Of a stretch of 64,000 bases of DNA, positions 21,122 to 33,803 are shown piece after piece. The notes beneath the pieces were generated by a model. It saw only the letters and a program-made list of their open reading frames with translations, was not told the DNA's origin and did not search any database. A program made the translations under genes and the position numbers. The stretch is from Calendula officinalis. Its lineage: Eukaryota; Streptophyta; Magnoliopsida; Asterales; Asteraceae. Within the stretch, counting starts at the first letter, position 1, and every line of letters begins with the position of its first letter. The stretch spans positions 81,650,909 through 81,714,908 of the forward strand of contig OY970820.1 in NCBI GenBank assembly GCA_963853835.1, read 5' to 3'.

Positions 21122-21373
21122 TCTATTCTTAAAACTCCTATTTTTATTGATAATCAAAGTGCTATCAGTATTGTGAATAATCCAGTAAAACATTCAAAAA
21201 CAAAACACATTGAAATAAGATTTCATTTCATAAGAGATTGTAATGAAAAGAAATTAATCAAAGTCGAGAAAATTCATACTGATAATCAGTTAGCAGATCT
21301 TTTCACAAAAGCATTTGATGTAGGAAGATTCAGCTTCTTGGTTAGCAGTATTGGAATGATTCTAATAAATTAA
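21122..21373 (+). pseudogene. RT-B RNase H, 3' part
   Basis: Continues the RNase H domain after the Helitron: IDNQSAISIVNNPVKHSKTK, then HIEIRFHFIRDC and the usual C-terminal NQLADLFTKAFDVGRF. The stop at 21371-21373 ends pol. The C-terminal motif order matches RT-A and other copia pol proteins. Confidence 0.9.
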
Positions 21374-21883
21374 TTTCATAAAAGAAAAATCATTTGTAAA
21401 GTTTTTGTATAATTCAATCATTTTTTTTTAGTTTTACTACTGGTTATTTATTACTACTGATCGTGTGCTACTACTACATTTTAGTACTGATAGGGTTCTT
21501 AGTAGAAATTAGGTTAAGTATAGAAACAACGGTTACTACTGACGTTTCTACTACTGACACTTAGTTACTACTGATTGACTGTTATATGTAAAATACACAA
21601 TTTACCATACTGGCCCTCATGAAAATAGCCGTTGGGTTATTATTCGAAGGACATTTCGGTCATTTTGCAGGCAAATTCGAAAAATATAAATAGCAAATTG
21701 TGATTAGTTTAGCATTATCTTCTCCTCGATTAGATAAACCCTACTCTAAACCCTAATCTCTGCAAAATCCGATCAAAACCCTCCATCAGTATCAACTAAA
21801 TTCATTACACAAATCACTTACACTTGCAAAAACGATTGAAATCTTAGTGAAATTCTCAATTTTCAAAGTTCAATATCATTCAA
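21374..21883 (+). promoter_or_regulatory. Spacer between pol and third ORF, rich in ACTACTGA
   Basis: About 510 bp of non-coding sequence. ACTACTGA/ACTACTGG words recur at least five times in 21435-21575. From 21680 the sequence contains TATAAATAG and a C-rich leader before the ATG at 21884, which could be a promoter or splice acceptor region for the third ORF. Function is inferred from position only. Confidence 0.45.
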
Positions 21884-24800
21884 ATGGCAACTCTAAAATC
21901 CCTCGACATTAAAACTGATCTCAAAATTTCAGAATTTCACAATATGTGTGCATTCTTGAGAAATCCAGATGGCACAAAGGATTTCAGGCCCATAGTGATG
22001 TTCTTAAAGAACTCACACATCAAGTTTGCACTCACAATCAACCCTAAAGCCTATCAACAACATCTTGTCGATTTCTGAGAAAATGTTGAAAGGGTAGAAG
22101 AATCAACTTTATCTAAAATCAAGTCCGTAGTAGATGGGAAGCAAATCATCATTACTGAATAGTCTATTCGACATCATCTTCAATTGAATGATGAATCAGG
22201 TTTGTTTTCTCTACCTAAGGAAGATCTTGTTGATGTTTTACAAAAAATGGGGTATGAAGGAAGACTAGACATTGTCACATTTCAAAAAGGTCTTCTTTCA
22301 CCCCAATGGAAATATTTAGTTCACACTATTCAACATTGCATCTCTCCTAAAAAGAGTACTTGGAATGAGTTCAACAAGTAAATAGCTTCTGATGTTGTTT
22401 GTTTGTGCACAGGACAAGTATTTAACTTTTCAAACATGATTTTTGAAGGAATGCTTGGAAACTTATCATCTGCTAAATTTTTAATGTACCCAAGATTCCT
22501 AAATCATATTATAAACTGTGAAATTCAAAATCTTTCAACACCTAAAAATATTTTTGTTACACCAGAATTGAATAAAAAGATGTATTCTAATATGAGAAAA
22601 CAATTTAAATTTTCTGGGAAGGTAACTCCTCTGTTTCAAAATATGATCCATGATCAACCCCCAACAGGAGAAGGTTCAAGTCACCCCATTGAACCCCAAC
22701 CAACTCCACTAAATACAACCCAAACACAACCCATTCAGTCCACTCAAAGCCCTGAACCAACAGATGTCCTGAATGTGTCCCATGTACATGAAATTAATCC
22801 ACGGAGTGCTACTCTTCACTCTGAGGAAGACCAGGCCATAGCCAAACAAATTTCTAAAACTTACAAAAGGAAGAAAACTTCCTTAAAGGACATCAGGGGA
22901 CCAATTGAGTCAAACCCTAGACTCTACGAGTTGTCCTCCAAGGAGGAGAGAGGACATGAGGAAAGGGCTCTCACTACTGATGCCCCAAAGGTGGGTGCAC
23001 AGGTTAGTGAGAACATCATTAGGACCCAGACCTCGGCAACTCCAAGTGATGACTCATCTTTTGAGGCAGCACTAAGAGGACCCCGGTACCAAGAAACCAC
23101 AAGGGGGGGCACTACTGCTTCTTCTAGGAAGAAGAGAGTGTCCAAACAACCCATTTTATCACCAAGAAGTGATAAGGGTAGAAAGAAACAACCTGAATTG
23201 ATGGATAGGATGGAAAACCTTCAAACCAATGTACCAACTGAGCCCAATGATCCACCCAAATGGGCTGAGGGCAGTATTAAACCAACTCAATTGATGGATA
23301 GGAAGGAAAACCTTAAAACCACTGTACAACATTGTCTGAACTTACTAAATAATCAAGGGAAAACCATGACCTACATGAAGCACTACATCAATACTCTGAA
23401 AAAAAGACAGAAGAGGTTCGAGTATAAGCTTCAAAGGCAATCAAATTTGATCAGAAAACTACAAAGAAAGATTGCAGATAGTGAGGCTCAACATGTTGAG
23501 ATCACTTAGGGGGAGAAAGACCAAATTCAAGGGATGATTGATCAATCCATAGCAGCAGCAGGCCTCCTAAATCTAAAAGAGGTCCATGGTGAAACAGGTC
23601 AGAGTTTTGGTGAAGACCTGAACAAAGAAATGAAAAGTATGGATGAGGATGTGTTTGTGTCTGCAAATCAATCTCAAATAGCAGAACAAATAAACTCTCC
23701 AGTTACTACTGAGGTCATAGAGACTACTGATCCTATGGATACTACTGAGGCAAAGGATCAAGAGGTTGTTCCTACTAATCATATTGAAGAAGAAGAAACA
23801 CCAGTAGTAAATGCTCCAGAAGAAAATATTATGGATACTATTGATGCCCTAGCAGTAGTAACTACAACAACCTCATCAGTAAAAAATGAAAATCAACAGA
23901 TAGTGGTATTTGAACCAGAGATTACACCAGTAGCAACCACCTTGGTTACTACTGAAGATGAAGATGTAGAAATACCAGAAGTTCTTGAACGTGAACAGGT
24001 TATAATCATAACAAAACCTTCAACTCCAGAACAACCACTTATCATACCTGACATTGATGATAATGTAAATTGGTATGAAGTTGATGAATGTGAACTTCCT
24101 CCACACCCCAAAATACTTCCACAGAATAAGATTCATTTATTCTCTCCATCAATTATATTTACCCCTGTTCTTGATATGAAATATACTCCACCTCCACTAT
24201 CAGCCTGTATTGGAAAAGGATTAGATATCTATGGAAAAGGATTAGAATATGATTATCCAAACAGAGCTCTAGGTCACTACATGGTAAACAAAATGAACCA
24301 TGTTAGACCTGCAAAACAAGACAAATGGAAGGTGAAAAGGATTAGATATCTATGGAAAGTTGCAAAGACTCAGGCTCTTGAAGACAATAAAAAGGCAGAA
24401 GAAGAAAGACTGAAAAATCCATAAATTCAAGAAGCTGATGCAACAATTCAAAAGATAGAAGGAGTCCTGGTAGATGATCAAAAGGCAGAGTTTGAAAGAC
24501 AAAGAAAAATAGAAGAAGAAAATCTAAATTGCCTTGAAGATCTAGTAGCAGAATGCAAAAGAGAAAAGGTTGATCTACCATATGCAATTTTTGAACAAAA
24601 ATAAAAAATGATTGATTTCTTAAAATCAAAAGGGCACAGTGCTAAGTTCTTTGGCATAATGAAAATGATAACAATAGTAGACAAATATTGCACTGCCAAA
24701 AAGAGAGAATTAGCTGAAATTGAAGTAGAAGAAGAAAAGGAAAAAGTATTAGTTGAAATAGATCCAACAACCATTCTCTCCAGAACACCAACACCTGGTG

Positions 24801-25492
24801 AATCTTCAACACCTTCTAAGAAGAGGAAAGGAACTGAACCTGAAACAGAATCAAGGAAGAAAAGAAAACAAGAAATACAAGTATTTGATATTCCTGTTGC
24901 TCCTATTGAAGATAATCCAATTATCAATTGGAGGGTTGTTGATAATGTCCTAGAAGTCATAAGAGAGGACAAAACAACTCAGAGATTTACTGGATGGAAA
25001 CTAATGGTTATGTCATGTAGCAGAAGTGATATTATTAAAGTCCTGATCATTGGAAAGCCAAGAATGACTAAGAAATCATGGAAGAATTCAGGAGCTGGAT
25101 ACTTAACTAAGATGATTGATGCTGCATTCTATCCAGACAACTATCCTGAAATATTTACAAACAAAGAAAATGTAAATGCATGGAATGTGCTCCCCACAGT
25201 AAACATGTATTTCTTTGAAAGATCCAGTAAACATTGTGAACTATACTTATTTGAAAAAGAATATCCACATCCAGAAGAAACAATGTATTAGATATTCACA
25301 AATACATTCATGAAACCATATGATGCTGTTATGTTTCAAGAAAAATTCAATTACTTTGTGAAAAGAAACAACAAATATATAATAGCTCAAAGAAAGATGC
25401 AAAATCAGAGAACAATTGAAGGAATGCAAAGAAGAGCAAAATTGTTAGAAGAACAAGAAAAGAAAAATGAAGAAGAGAAGAAACTTGATTAA
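21884..25492 (+). pseudogene. RT-B third ORF (Sirevirus envelope-position ORF)
   Basis: One continuous frame of 1203 codons, from ATG 21884 to the stop at 25490-25492, interrupted by seven in-frame stop codons (about 22076, 22160, 22379, 23507, 24422, 24602, 25289) but by no frameshift; every open segment is in the same frame. The N-terminal ~250 residues form a globular region (FRPIVMFLKNSHIKFALTIN, LLSPQWKYLVHTIQHC, FEGMLGNLSSAKFLMYPRFL) of a family I associate with Asteraceae retrotransposons. The middle is Pro/Thr/Glu-rich, and the C-terminal third is a charged coiled coil with basic clusters. No signal peptide or membrane segment is evident, so 'envelope' refers to position only. Function unknown. 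Confidence 0.8.
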
Positions 25493-25514
25493 TTAGAAGA
25501 GAATTAACAAGTTT

Positions 25515-25523
25515 AGGGGGAGA
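25515..25523 (+). other. RT-B polypurine tract
   Basis: AGGGGGAGA lies directly before the 3' LTR (25525), the expected plus-strand primer of the element. A similar TAGGGGGAGAA also occurs at about 23508 within the third ORF. Confidence 0.85.
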
Positions 25524-25524
25524 T

Positions 25525-26029
25525 TGTTGGGTTAGAAGTATTCTATTACTGATGTATAGATACTACTGATCAAGAGTTAATGCTGCTATGACTACTTGAT
25601 ACTGATATTACAATTACTACTGAAGATACAACTTACTACTGATCTTGGCATTTACTACTGATCAACTGAAATACTACTGATGATGCTATTTATGGAGAAT
25701 ATCGAGTCCGAGATCTTAGGAAAGTTAGTTTAGAAGATAATATCAATTGTAATTGTATTGTAATCGAATCCTAGAATAACTAGGTTAACAATTTAGGCTT
25801 CAAGGACTATTATATATAGTTCCTTACGAATTGTAAACGTACGTGTGTATTGTTCAAGCATATCAATACATTGAAGCTTTTTTGTGATTACTGTGTTCTT
25901 ATTCTTGTTCGTATTTGTTTACAGTATTTATTGTTCTTAATCAATTAACAAGAGTGTTGATCCGCTGCAACTTCTCATTGTTAGTAGATCTTTAATTAAA
26001 TAATTTGTTTGGGTTATTCGATCCTGACA
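25525..26029 (+). repeat. RT-B 3' LTR
   Basis: 505 bp, TGTTGGGTTAG to CGATCCTGACA, nearly identical to 11657-12162 with a few substitutions and small length changes; same TATA box and ACTACTGA cluster. Followed by the target duplication GTTGG. Confidence 0.95.
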
Positions 26030-26604
26030 GTTGGCCCAAAGGTATTCTAATAAGGTATTGTTTTGTATATTTTATAATCGCAGGCCCAAAAAACTGAAGT
26101 AAATCTGTATTGTTGTTGTGTGTATGTTACTTGTGTGTTTGTTCGAGTGTCATCTGACATGACAATGAAGATGTAATGATTGTATGTTTTTCCATATGCA
26201 TACATATGTTTTAAAAAAGATATGCAACACACGAGTATAGATAGTTTCACGGTGCTCCAATAAGCATGGAGAAGGCAAAATTAGAACCAACCTAAAAAAT
26301 CGGATGGCATCCTAATAGTTTGGGCCTTGGGGTGTTTTCTAGCCCGATATGGAAACTTAATGACAATGTGTTTTGTTTGTAAGCACGGTGATGAGTCCAA
26401 TCTAGCATACTTTGATGAAATTGTTCTTTTTTGCATGCGTGTTAGAACCGTACAATTATAAATACGTGTGCAAGAAAAATGTAACATTTCTACCAACCAA
26501 ACAGATATTAATAGGATTCTTGATGAACTTGCAATAATGGAGGATGCTTCCCCGAACTTTCTCCACCATACAAGAAGAAATCACATGTGAAATATGGTTG
26601 TACC
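26030..26604. other. Intergenic between RT-B and RT-C
   Basis: No gene supported. The last five bases (GTACC, 26600-26604) are the left target duplication of RT-C. Confidence 0.5.
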
Positions 26605-27361
26605 TTTTGGGTTTCGTACACATTTAACGTCACTATGTTCGTCGCGGAATTACGAACAATTAATACGATAAACTACGAAGCTTAAGGATCGCTTAGATCT
26701 ACGAGTCTAAGGCAACTAGTAATAAATAAATACTTACATTAGCGGTGCTCGGTGATTCGATTCCTTGAGAACGAGTACGCGCCAGAACTTGCCAACGAAC
26801 TTAGGATTCAAGAAAGAACCCCTCTACTTGATCACACTCGAGGTTGACAACGAACGAGACAATACACCACGATGTAGTGCAAAGTACCCTTGAGAAAACC
26901 CAAACGAAAACACCACCGAAAACTATTTCGGCGGCGGTCCGGCGGCGGCGTTACGGCGGCCGGAGGTGGTTTCCGGTCGGCGGTCGGACGAAGGGGAGAG
27001 GGCTTCGGCCGAATAGGGTGCAAGCCAAGAAAAGTGTGTTTAGGTTAATACCCCATGCACCCTATATATAGGTTTTGGAAAACCCTTGTTTCCTTATTTG
27101 AGTTGTACTCAAATTGACCTAAAGCCCGTCTTGTTTAATTAAACCATTAATTAACCAAGCCCGATATGGAATAACAAATTAATTACCCATTAACTTATTC
27201 CAGTCCACCAAGCCCGATACGCATTAATTATACAATTAATTAATGCCCGGCTCGTTTATTCTCGTGTTCGGTTGTGTCCCGAGAGCAACCCTAGTAGGAC
27301 TTTAATTTACGTTGACCAAGTCAAACCGTTTATTTGATGACGTTGGACACCATTTCCAACA
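26605..27361 (-). repeat. RT-C 3' LTR (LTR 1)
   Basis: TTTTGGGTTTCG...TTTCCAACA on the plus strand; the second base is T where the other copies have G. It has a TATA box (CTATATATAG, 27061-27070) and, downstream of it on the minus strand, a GGCGGCGG-rich CpG block (26930-26975). It differs from LTR 2 at about 12 sites. Confidence 0.95.
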
Positions 27362-28229
27362 GTCTCCCACTTGGACATCTCATCAACTATAAACGTCTGT
27401 CAAGCATACTTTTAAAGTGTGCAAACAATGCAGCTGCTGAACTCTGAACTTAATCAGAATACAGTTCCTAAGATAAGTGATCATATGTCCTTCACTTCGC
27501 GATATCCCGTTAACTAGAGACACGGACAAACGTCAATCTCTAGTCACGACTATGTTTCCTGATCAAGATTTATGATGACTGATTAGACCACTAATTGAAC
27601 TTTCAATTTGGTCATGACCTGCGCAGGTACTTTAATTGTCACATCAAATCAACAGGGGGCCCACAGATATCTCTTCTTTTCATATTATTGAAAGAAGGAG
27701 TGAATAAACTTCGACTTACATTGTCTCTGCCATAATCGTTACATGACACATGGAAGTACTCTGTATAGCTACCAATTACGAATAGCGTTGGAGCAAACCA
27801 ATGCATCACGAACTCTCACTAGGAGACTAATGTATCTAGGTTTTAAGACCTATATGATATTATCGTCTCACCATTACCTTTGAATTGTCCATGAGGTAAT
27901 ACTCTGAGCATGGGTTTGTCCAACATTTAAAATCTCCATTTAAATGCTCATGAGAGTAGCAGCAATCTCCATGCTATGTTCAATCTTATGAACAGTCTAC
28001 ATACTCTCCATGACATCTTAATTCATATCTCATTCCCATGAGAATGATCGAATGTGGACGTTTTAAATGATCTATTAGATCACTTTGGATTTTGTTCTAA
28101 ACATGCAAAATTGAAACTCAAATTTTAAATACTATATGAATGATAGAACACTTGCATATTATTTAATCACCATAAATAATTCATCCATTCATACAATTTA
28201 ATATTTGTTATATAGTTTCAATAAATAAA
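27362..28229 (-). other. RT-C 3' untranslated region
   Basis: About 870 bp between the pol stop and the 3' LTR, without ORFs. On the minus strand it ends in the polypurine tract AAGTGGGAGAC (27362-27372). This part is absent from the second duplicated copy. Confidence 0.8.
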
Positions 28230-31200
28230 CTAATACAAGTCACTTGGAAATCTAATCCCTATCGTCCTAGCGTGAGCATCATGCTTGGATCGACTTAGTG
28301 GCTTTGTGAATGGATCAGCCGGATTCTCCTCCGATGATACCCTCGTCACGATGACGTCACCTTCCTCAACACGATTTCGCACATAGTGATATTTTCTGAG
28401 TATATGCCTGGTTTTACTGTGATCTTTGGATTCTTTTGTCAATGAGACTGCACCTTCATTATCACAGTATATTTTCAATGGGTCCTTGATGCTTGTTACG
28501 ACACCAAGGTCACCGACGAAATTCTTTAACTATGTGGCCTCTTTTGTTGCCTCACTAGCAGCAATATATTCAGATTCACATGTGGAATCAGCAACCGACT
28601 GCTGCTTGGATCTTTTCCAAGTATCAGCACCACCATTCAGTAAGAATACCCACCCAGTTTGTGAACACGAGTCATCCCTGTCAGTTTGGAAACTCGCGTC
28701 ACAATATCCTTCCACAACAAGATCGTCTTTCCCACCATACACTAAGAACATATCCTTTGTTCTCCTTAGGTACTTGAGAATCGTCTTGACTGCTGTCCAA
28801 TGATCGTTGCCAGGGTTAGCCTGATATCGACTCACCATGCTCAAGGCATATGAGACATCAGGACGAGTACATATCATGGCATACATGATCGATCCTATAG
28901 CCGAAGCATATGGGATACGACTCATTCTATCCCGCTCTAACTCAATGCTGGGACTTTGACTATGAGTCAATTTTATGCCATGGTTCATTGGTAAATAACC
29001 TTTCTTAGAATCAAGCATATGAAACCTCTTCAATACCTTGTCTAAGTATGTACTCTGGCTTAATCCTATTAGACGTTTTTCTCTATCTCTGTATATCTTG
29101 ATTCCAAGTATGTACGCTGCATCTCCTAGATCCTTCATTGCAAAACACTTTCCCAACCAAGACTTCACGTCTTGCAGTGTAGGAATGTGGTTGCCAATGA
29201 GCAATATGTCGTCGACATATAACACTAGGAAGATTACATTGCTCCCACTAGTTTTGATATAAACGCAGGACTCATCTTCGCTTCTCGAAAACCCAAACTG
29301 TTTGACTCTTTCGTGAAAGCAAAGATTCCAACTACGAGATGCTTGTTTCAATCCATAGATGGATTTCTCAAGCTTACACACTCTCTTGGGATGTTGCTTG
29401 TGGATAAAACCTTCTGGTTGTGCCATATAGACATCCTCAGTTAACTTTCCGTTCAGGAAAGCGGTTTTCACATCCATCTGCCAGATTTCATAGTCATGAA
29501 ACGCAGCGATTGCAAGCAATATCCTGATAGACTTTATCTCGGCTACTGGTGAAAAAGTCTCGTCATAATCAATTCCATGAGTTTGAGTATAACCTTTTGC
29601 AACCAGCCTAGCCTTATAACTGTGCACATTCCCATCCATGTCAGTCTTCTTCTTGAAGATCCATTTACACCCAACGGTTTTAGTGCCAGGTGAAATGTCA
29701 ACCAAGTTCCATACTTGATTGTCATACATAGACTGAATCTCGCTCTCCATAGCCTCTTTCCATTTATCGGCCTCAGGGCCTTCCATAGCTTCCTTATAGT
29801 TTGATGGCTCATCATCATCGACTGGTATACCATTATCAGTCGATGCATCGCCTTCAGCAATATGGTACTCATAATAATCACCAAGATGCTCATGAGGGCG
29901 AACAACTCTAGAGGATCTACGTGGAATGGTAGGAGTTATATCATTTTGTTCAACAGGAGTCTCATCCTCATGTTGAGTACTAGTGTCAACTATAGGTTCC
30001 GATTCAATTTCATTGGTTGACTCTTGGGACTCTTCAAGATCGATTTTGCTCCCACTATCTTCTTTGGATAATAGCTCTCTCTCAAGAAAGAATCCTCTTC
30101 GAGCTATGAACACTTTGTTCTCATTCGGTTTGTAAAACCGATATCCAAAAGACTGGCGAGGGTAGCCAATGAAATGACACTTCTCTGATTTTCTTTCCAG
30201 TTTGTCATGAGTTTCGTGTCCGACGTAAACCTCACAACCCCAGATTTTCAAATGTCGGAGCGAGGGAGGATTCCCTGTGCACATTTCAGAGGGTGTCTTG
30301 GAGACCTTCTTAGTTGGTACAAGGTTCAAGATATGAGCTGCTGTTTCTAGGGCGTAACCCCAAAAGCTCACTGGAAGAGTTGCACGACTCATCATCAATA
30401 GAACCATATCTAACAATGTTCGATTTCTCCTCTCAGACACTCCATTAAGTTGTGGAGTTCTAGGAGGTGAGAGTTGGGATACTATTCCACAACTCTTTAG
30501 ATGATCCATGAACTCTTGACTAAGATACTCTCCACCCCTGTCAGAGCGGAGCATCTTAATCCTTTTGCCCAAGTGATTCTCAACTTCGTTTTGATAAACT
30601 TTGAATGTCTCAAAAGTTTCTGATTTATGTTTAATCAAATAAACATAACCATATCTACTGATATCATCAGTAAATGTAACGAAGTATTTCTCGCCATGTC
30701 TTGTGCTTGACTTGAATGGTCCACACACGTCAGTGTGTACAAGATCGAACAAGTCTTTGCCTCTTTCACAAGTCCCTGTGAATGGCGCCTTAGTCATCTT
30801 GCCAAGTAAACAAGATTCGCACACATCATTCGATTTGAGGTCAAATGATTCTAGTACTCCATCCTTTTGGAGTTTAGCGATTCGTTTTTTGTTTATATGG
30901 CCTAAGCGACAATGCCATAGACATGATTTATCCAATACATTTTTGGACGAATCAACATTCAATATTAGATTTCTATTGTTAACGCAAACAACACTTTCAT
31001 ATATGCCAGAACAAGGAATACCTTTGAAAATAAAAACATCATTCTTATAAACTAAGATAGAACCATTTTCATTATCAAAACCAAAAGTAAGACCATCCTT
31101 AAATAATGCATAAAATGAAATAATGTTTCGTGCCATGCAAGGCGAATAACAAACATCTAATAAAGTAATCGAACTATCACTACTAAGCATGAGCTCAAAA

Positions 31201-32294
31201 TCTCCAATCTTGGTAACAGCAGCCGAGAATCTGTTTCCCATTATTAGATTCAGCTCACCATGCTTCAGCTTCCTACTATTCTTTAGTCCCTGCATATCAG
31301 TGCAAATGTGAGTACCACACCCTGTATCAAGAACCCAAGAATTTGACATAGAAGCACTATGTAGTTCAATCATAAAAGTACCTGATGGTCCAGACTTTTG
31401 GACTTTCTGATTCTTCAGATCATCCAAGTACTTTGGGCAGCTTCTTTTCCAGTGGCCCTTCCCTTGGCAGTAATAACAAGTGGCCTCTTTCGGATTCTTA
31501 GATGGTGCTACGTCAGAATCGACCTTCCTTTTCTTGTATCCCACTCTGGCTTTGCCACTGGGAGGAGGTCGTTTCTTCTTCTTGGTACCACTAGAATGAA
31601 TGGCCAGCACAGGAGCATTAGGAGTGGAAATCTTGGCTTTCGCCAAGCTTGCTTCGGTAGTTTTCAACATACTGTGCAACTCCATGAGTGTCTTGTCCAT
31701 ATCACCCATGTTATAGTTAACTATAAATTGTGAGTAGGATGGTGGAAGCGAGTTCAGGACCATGTCAGTAGTCAACTCCTTCGGTAGTGGAACACCCAAG
31801 TTCTCCAGCCTGTCTATGTAGCTTTTCATCTTTTGGACGTGGCCACATACAGGTTTCCCCTCTTGCAACTTACACGCCATAAGGGAACTTACGACATCGA
31901 AATGTTCTTGCCTAGCTCTATTCTGAAACATCAGTTTGAGCTGTTGGTTGATCTCGAACGCACCTAGCTTCTCAAAACCCTTTTGGAGTTCAGAAGACAT
32001 AGTGGTGAGCATCAGGCAAGCAACCTTTTCCGATTCAGCATAATGTTGCTCATAAGCTTTAAGGTCATCTTCTATCGAGTCATCAGTGATCTCAGGAATT
32101 TCTTCGTCAAGGACATACTCCTTGCCCTCGTACCTTAAAGTAATTCTTAGAGTATGAACCCAATCAATATAGTTGGGTCCGGTGAGCTTCTCTCGTGATA
32201 ACACCGTCAGTAGATGGAAGTTAGAGTTTTGCGGTGGAAGTGGAGGTGGTGGTGGAAGATTTTGATTGTTGTTGTTGTTTTGAAGATTGGCCAT
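28230..32294 (-). pseudogene. RT-C gag-pol polyprotein, one nonsense codon
   Basis: ATG at 32294. Residues 1-230 are gag (LTGPNYIDWVHTLRITLRYE, LMELHSMLKTTEASLAKAK), then a CCHC knuckle CYYCQGKGHWKRSC, protease VLDTGCGTHICTD, pre-integrase WHCRLGHINKKR, integrase with VHTDVCGP, RSDRGGEY and NGVSERRNRT (DDE intact), RT with QMDVKTAFLNG and LYVDDILLIG (catalytic Asp residues intact), and RNase H with EGYCDASFQTD and DSTCESEYIAASEA. A TAG at 28530-28532 replaces a probable Trp codon; the same frame then continues to the stop at 28230 with IYCDNEGAVSLTKESKDHSK. Apart from this single stop the protein appears whole (about 1,355 codons). Confidence 0.93.
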
Positions 32295-33037
32295 CTACAA
32301 AGAAGACAATTTCTTTGTTAGTTTATTTATTAGATAATCCTTAACATTATTTACCCAATAATCAAGTTAAGGCTAGGATCCATTATTACGTTATTTGATG
32401 TGAAGAGGGATGCCGTAATTCACACCGAATAATTTCATAAGGAAACATACTATAGTTAATTTCAATCACCATGAAATCCCTAGATCTTTTAGATTCATTT
32501 TAAACTATTAAAATGGCATGTTAATCTCGATTCTATGCTCGTCACATAATTCATGACAGGGATACCGTGGATCATGAATTTAACCGTGAATCTACCATGA
32601 AAGCACTCACGAAGATCCCCGGCTCAAGTTCGCTTGGGTATCGCGAGAATCTCTTCACTCATAAGTATAATCTCAAAATTAACGTACCGGCCCAATTGCA
32701 CGCGCTTCGTTAATCAGATTATGCCTCGAGTGCGTGTCTCTCATGGGGAGCACAATCTTTCACATTTAACATCAAACAGGAAGTTTTGTTTAATGTAATT
32801 ACTTTAGTGATACATATATATAAACTTTTACAATATGTTTAAATTAAACTTTTAATTTATCTTGACTAAAGTAATATGTATATATAATTCTTTTAATTCT
32901 ATTAAAATGCGAGTACGCACCTTTTAATAATTAATTAATTATATATAATTATAATATTTAAATATACTTTTATTTACATAATATTATAACGGAGGAATAT
33001 ATCAAAAACTATTTTGACATATGGGAGTTTCGAATTT

Positions 33038-33124
<87 letters not shown>

Positions 33125-33803
33125 TTATACTATTAATTTACATACATATATCTAATATATATTTATAATTATCATTAAGATTTTATCTCTTTGGAGATAT
33201 TTTATATAACAATATAAATACAAAATCAAATAATAACAAAAATCCGAAATCCATAATTTATATAAAATTTTCGGATCTATACACATTGTGTATATCCTCA
33301 ATTTAAATTTGATATCTTTATTTAAATACTCCTTTTAAATAATTATCTATATTTACCAAATTCTTTTATTTAAATATATATATACCGAAATATACATATA
33401 TAAAAATAAATATTATCTTATTCAAATACATCTATATACATATCCGAAAATATGTATACATGTATAATAAATTTTGATTTATTTAAAACATTAAATAAAT
33501 ATATATTTATATATTAAAAACGGAAATTTTTAAATATATAAACACAATCTTTTATTTAATCTAATTTTAAATTATTGGTGAGATAATCATTGGTAGAATA
33601 TCTTGATAAATCTAAAACCTTTTAAATTTATCCACTTACCATATTTTAATTAAAATCAATTTTTCAAAATTAAAATATTTATTTATTTATTAATTTCCGA
33701 ATTTCGGAAATACCCAAATAATACAAAAACAAAATTTTAATTTTACTTTTTCGAATTTCGGATCTAACACTCTTAGATTCGTAGACCAACGCTCTGATAC
33801 CAC
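32295..33803 (-). other. RT-C 5' leader
   Basis: A 1.5-kb leader between the 5' LTR and the gag start. It holds the primer site (complement GCTCTGATACCA, 33791-33802) beside the LTR, an AT dinucleotide tract (33041-33121), and AT-rich sequence without ORFs. Confidence 0.85.
33041..33121. repeat. (AT)n microsatellite, copy 1
   Basis: Uninterrupted AT dinucleotides for about 81 bases inside the RT-C leader. The duplicated copy at 40544-40663 is about 120 bases. Confidence 0.98.

Larger units (their letters stand above)
11657..26029 (+). mobile_element. Sirevirus-like Ty1/copia retrotransposon RT-B, complete but defective
   Basis: A 14.37-kb element bounded by LTRs (11657-12162, 25525-26029) and a perfect five-base target duplication GTTGG (11652-11656, 26030-26034). 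Inside are a tRNA-Met primer site, gag with two zinc knuckles, protease, integrase, RT, RNase H, a long non-coding spacer, a 3.6-kb third ORF and a polypurine tract. The third ORF after RNase H is the hallmark of Sireviruses. Later insertions are a hAT-type MITE (13304-13851) and a Helitron (18325-21121); without them the element is about 11 kb. It cannot be autonomous: gag is frameshifted, the RT palm is partly deleted, and integrase has lost its catalytic glutamate. Confidence 0.95.

Noticed and set aside
21884..25492. Calling the third ORF a true envelope gene
   Set aside because: No signal peptide, membrane-spanning segment or fusion-like region is visible; only its position matches.
26832..27071. 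Short ORFs inside the RT-C LTRs (63 and 75 codons, repeated at 34031 and 41548)
   Set aside because: They lie in GGCGGC-rich LTR sequence on both strands and have no family resemblance; conservation is only that of the LTR copies.
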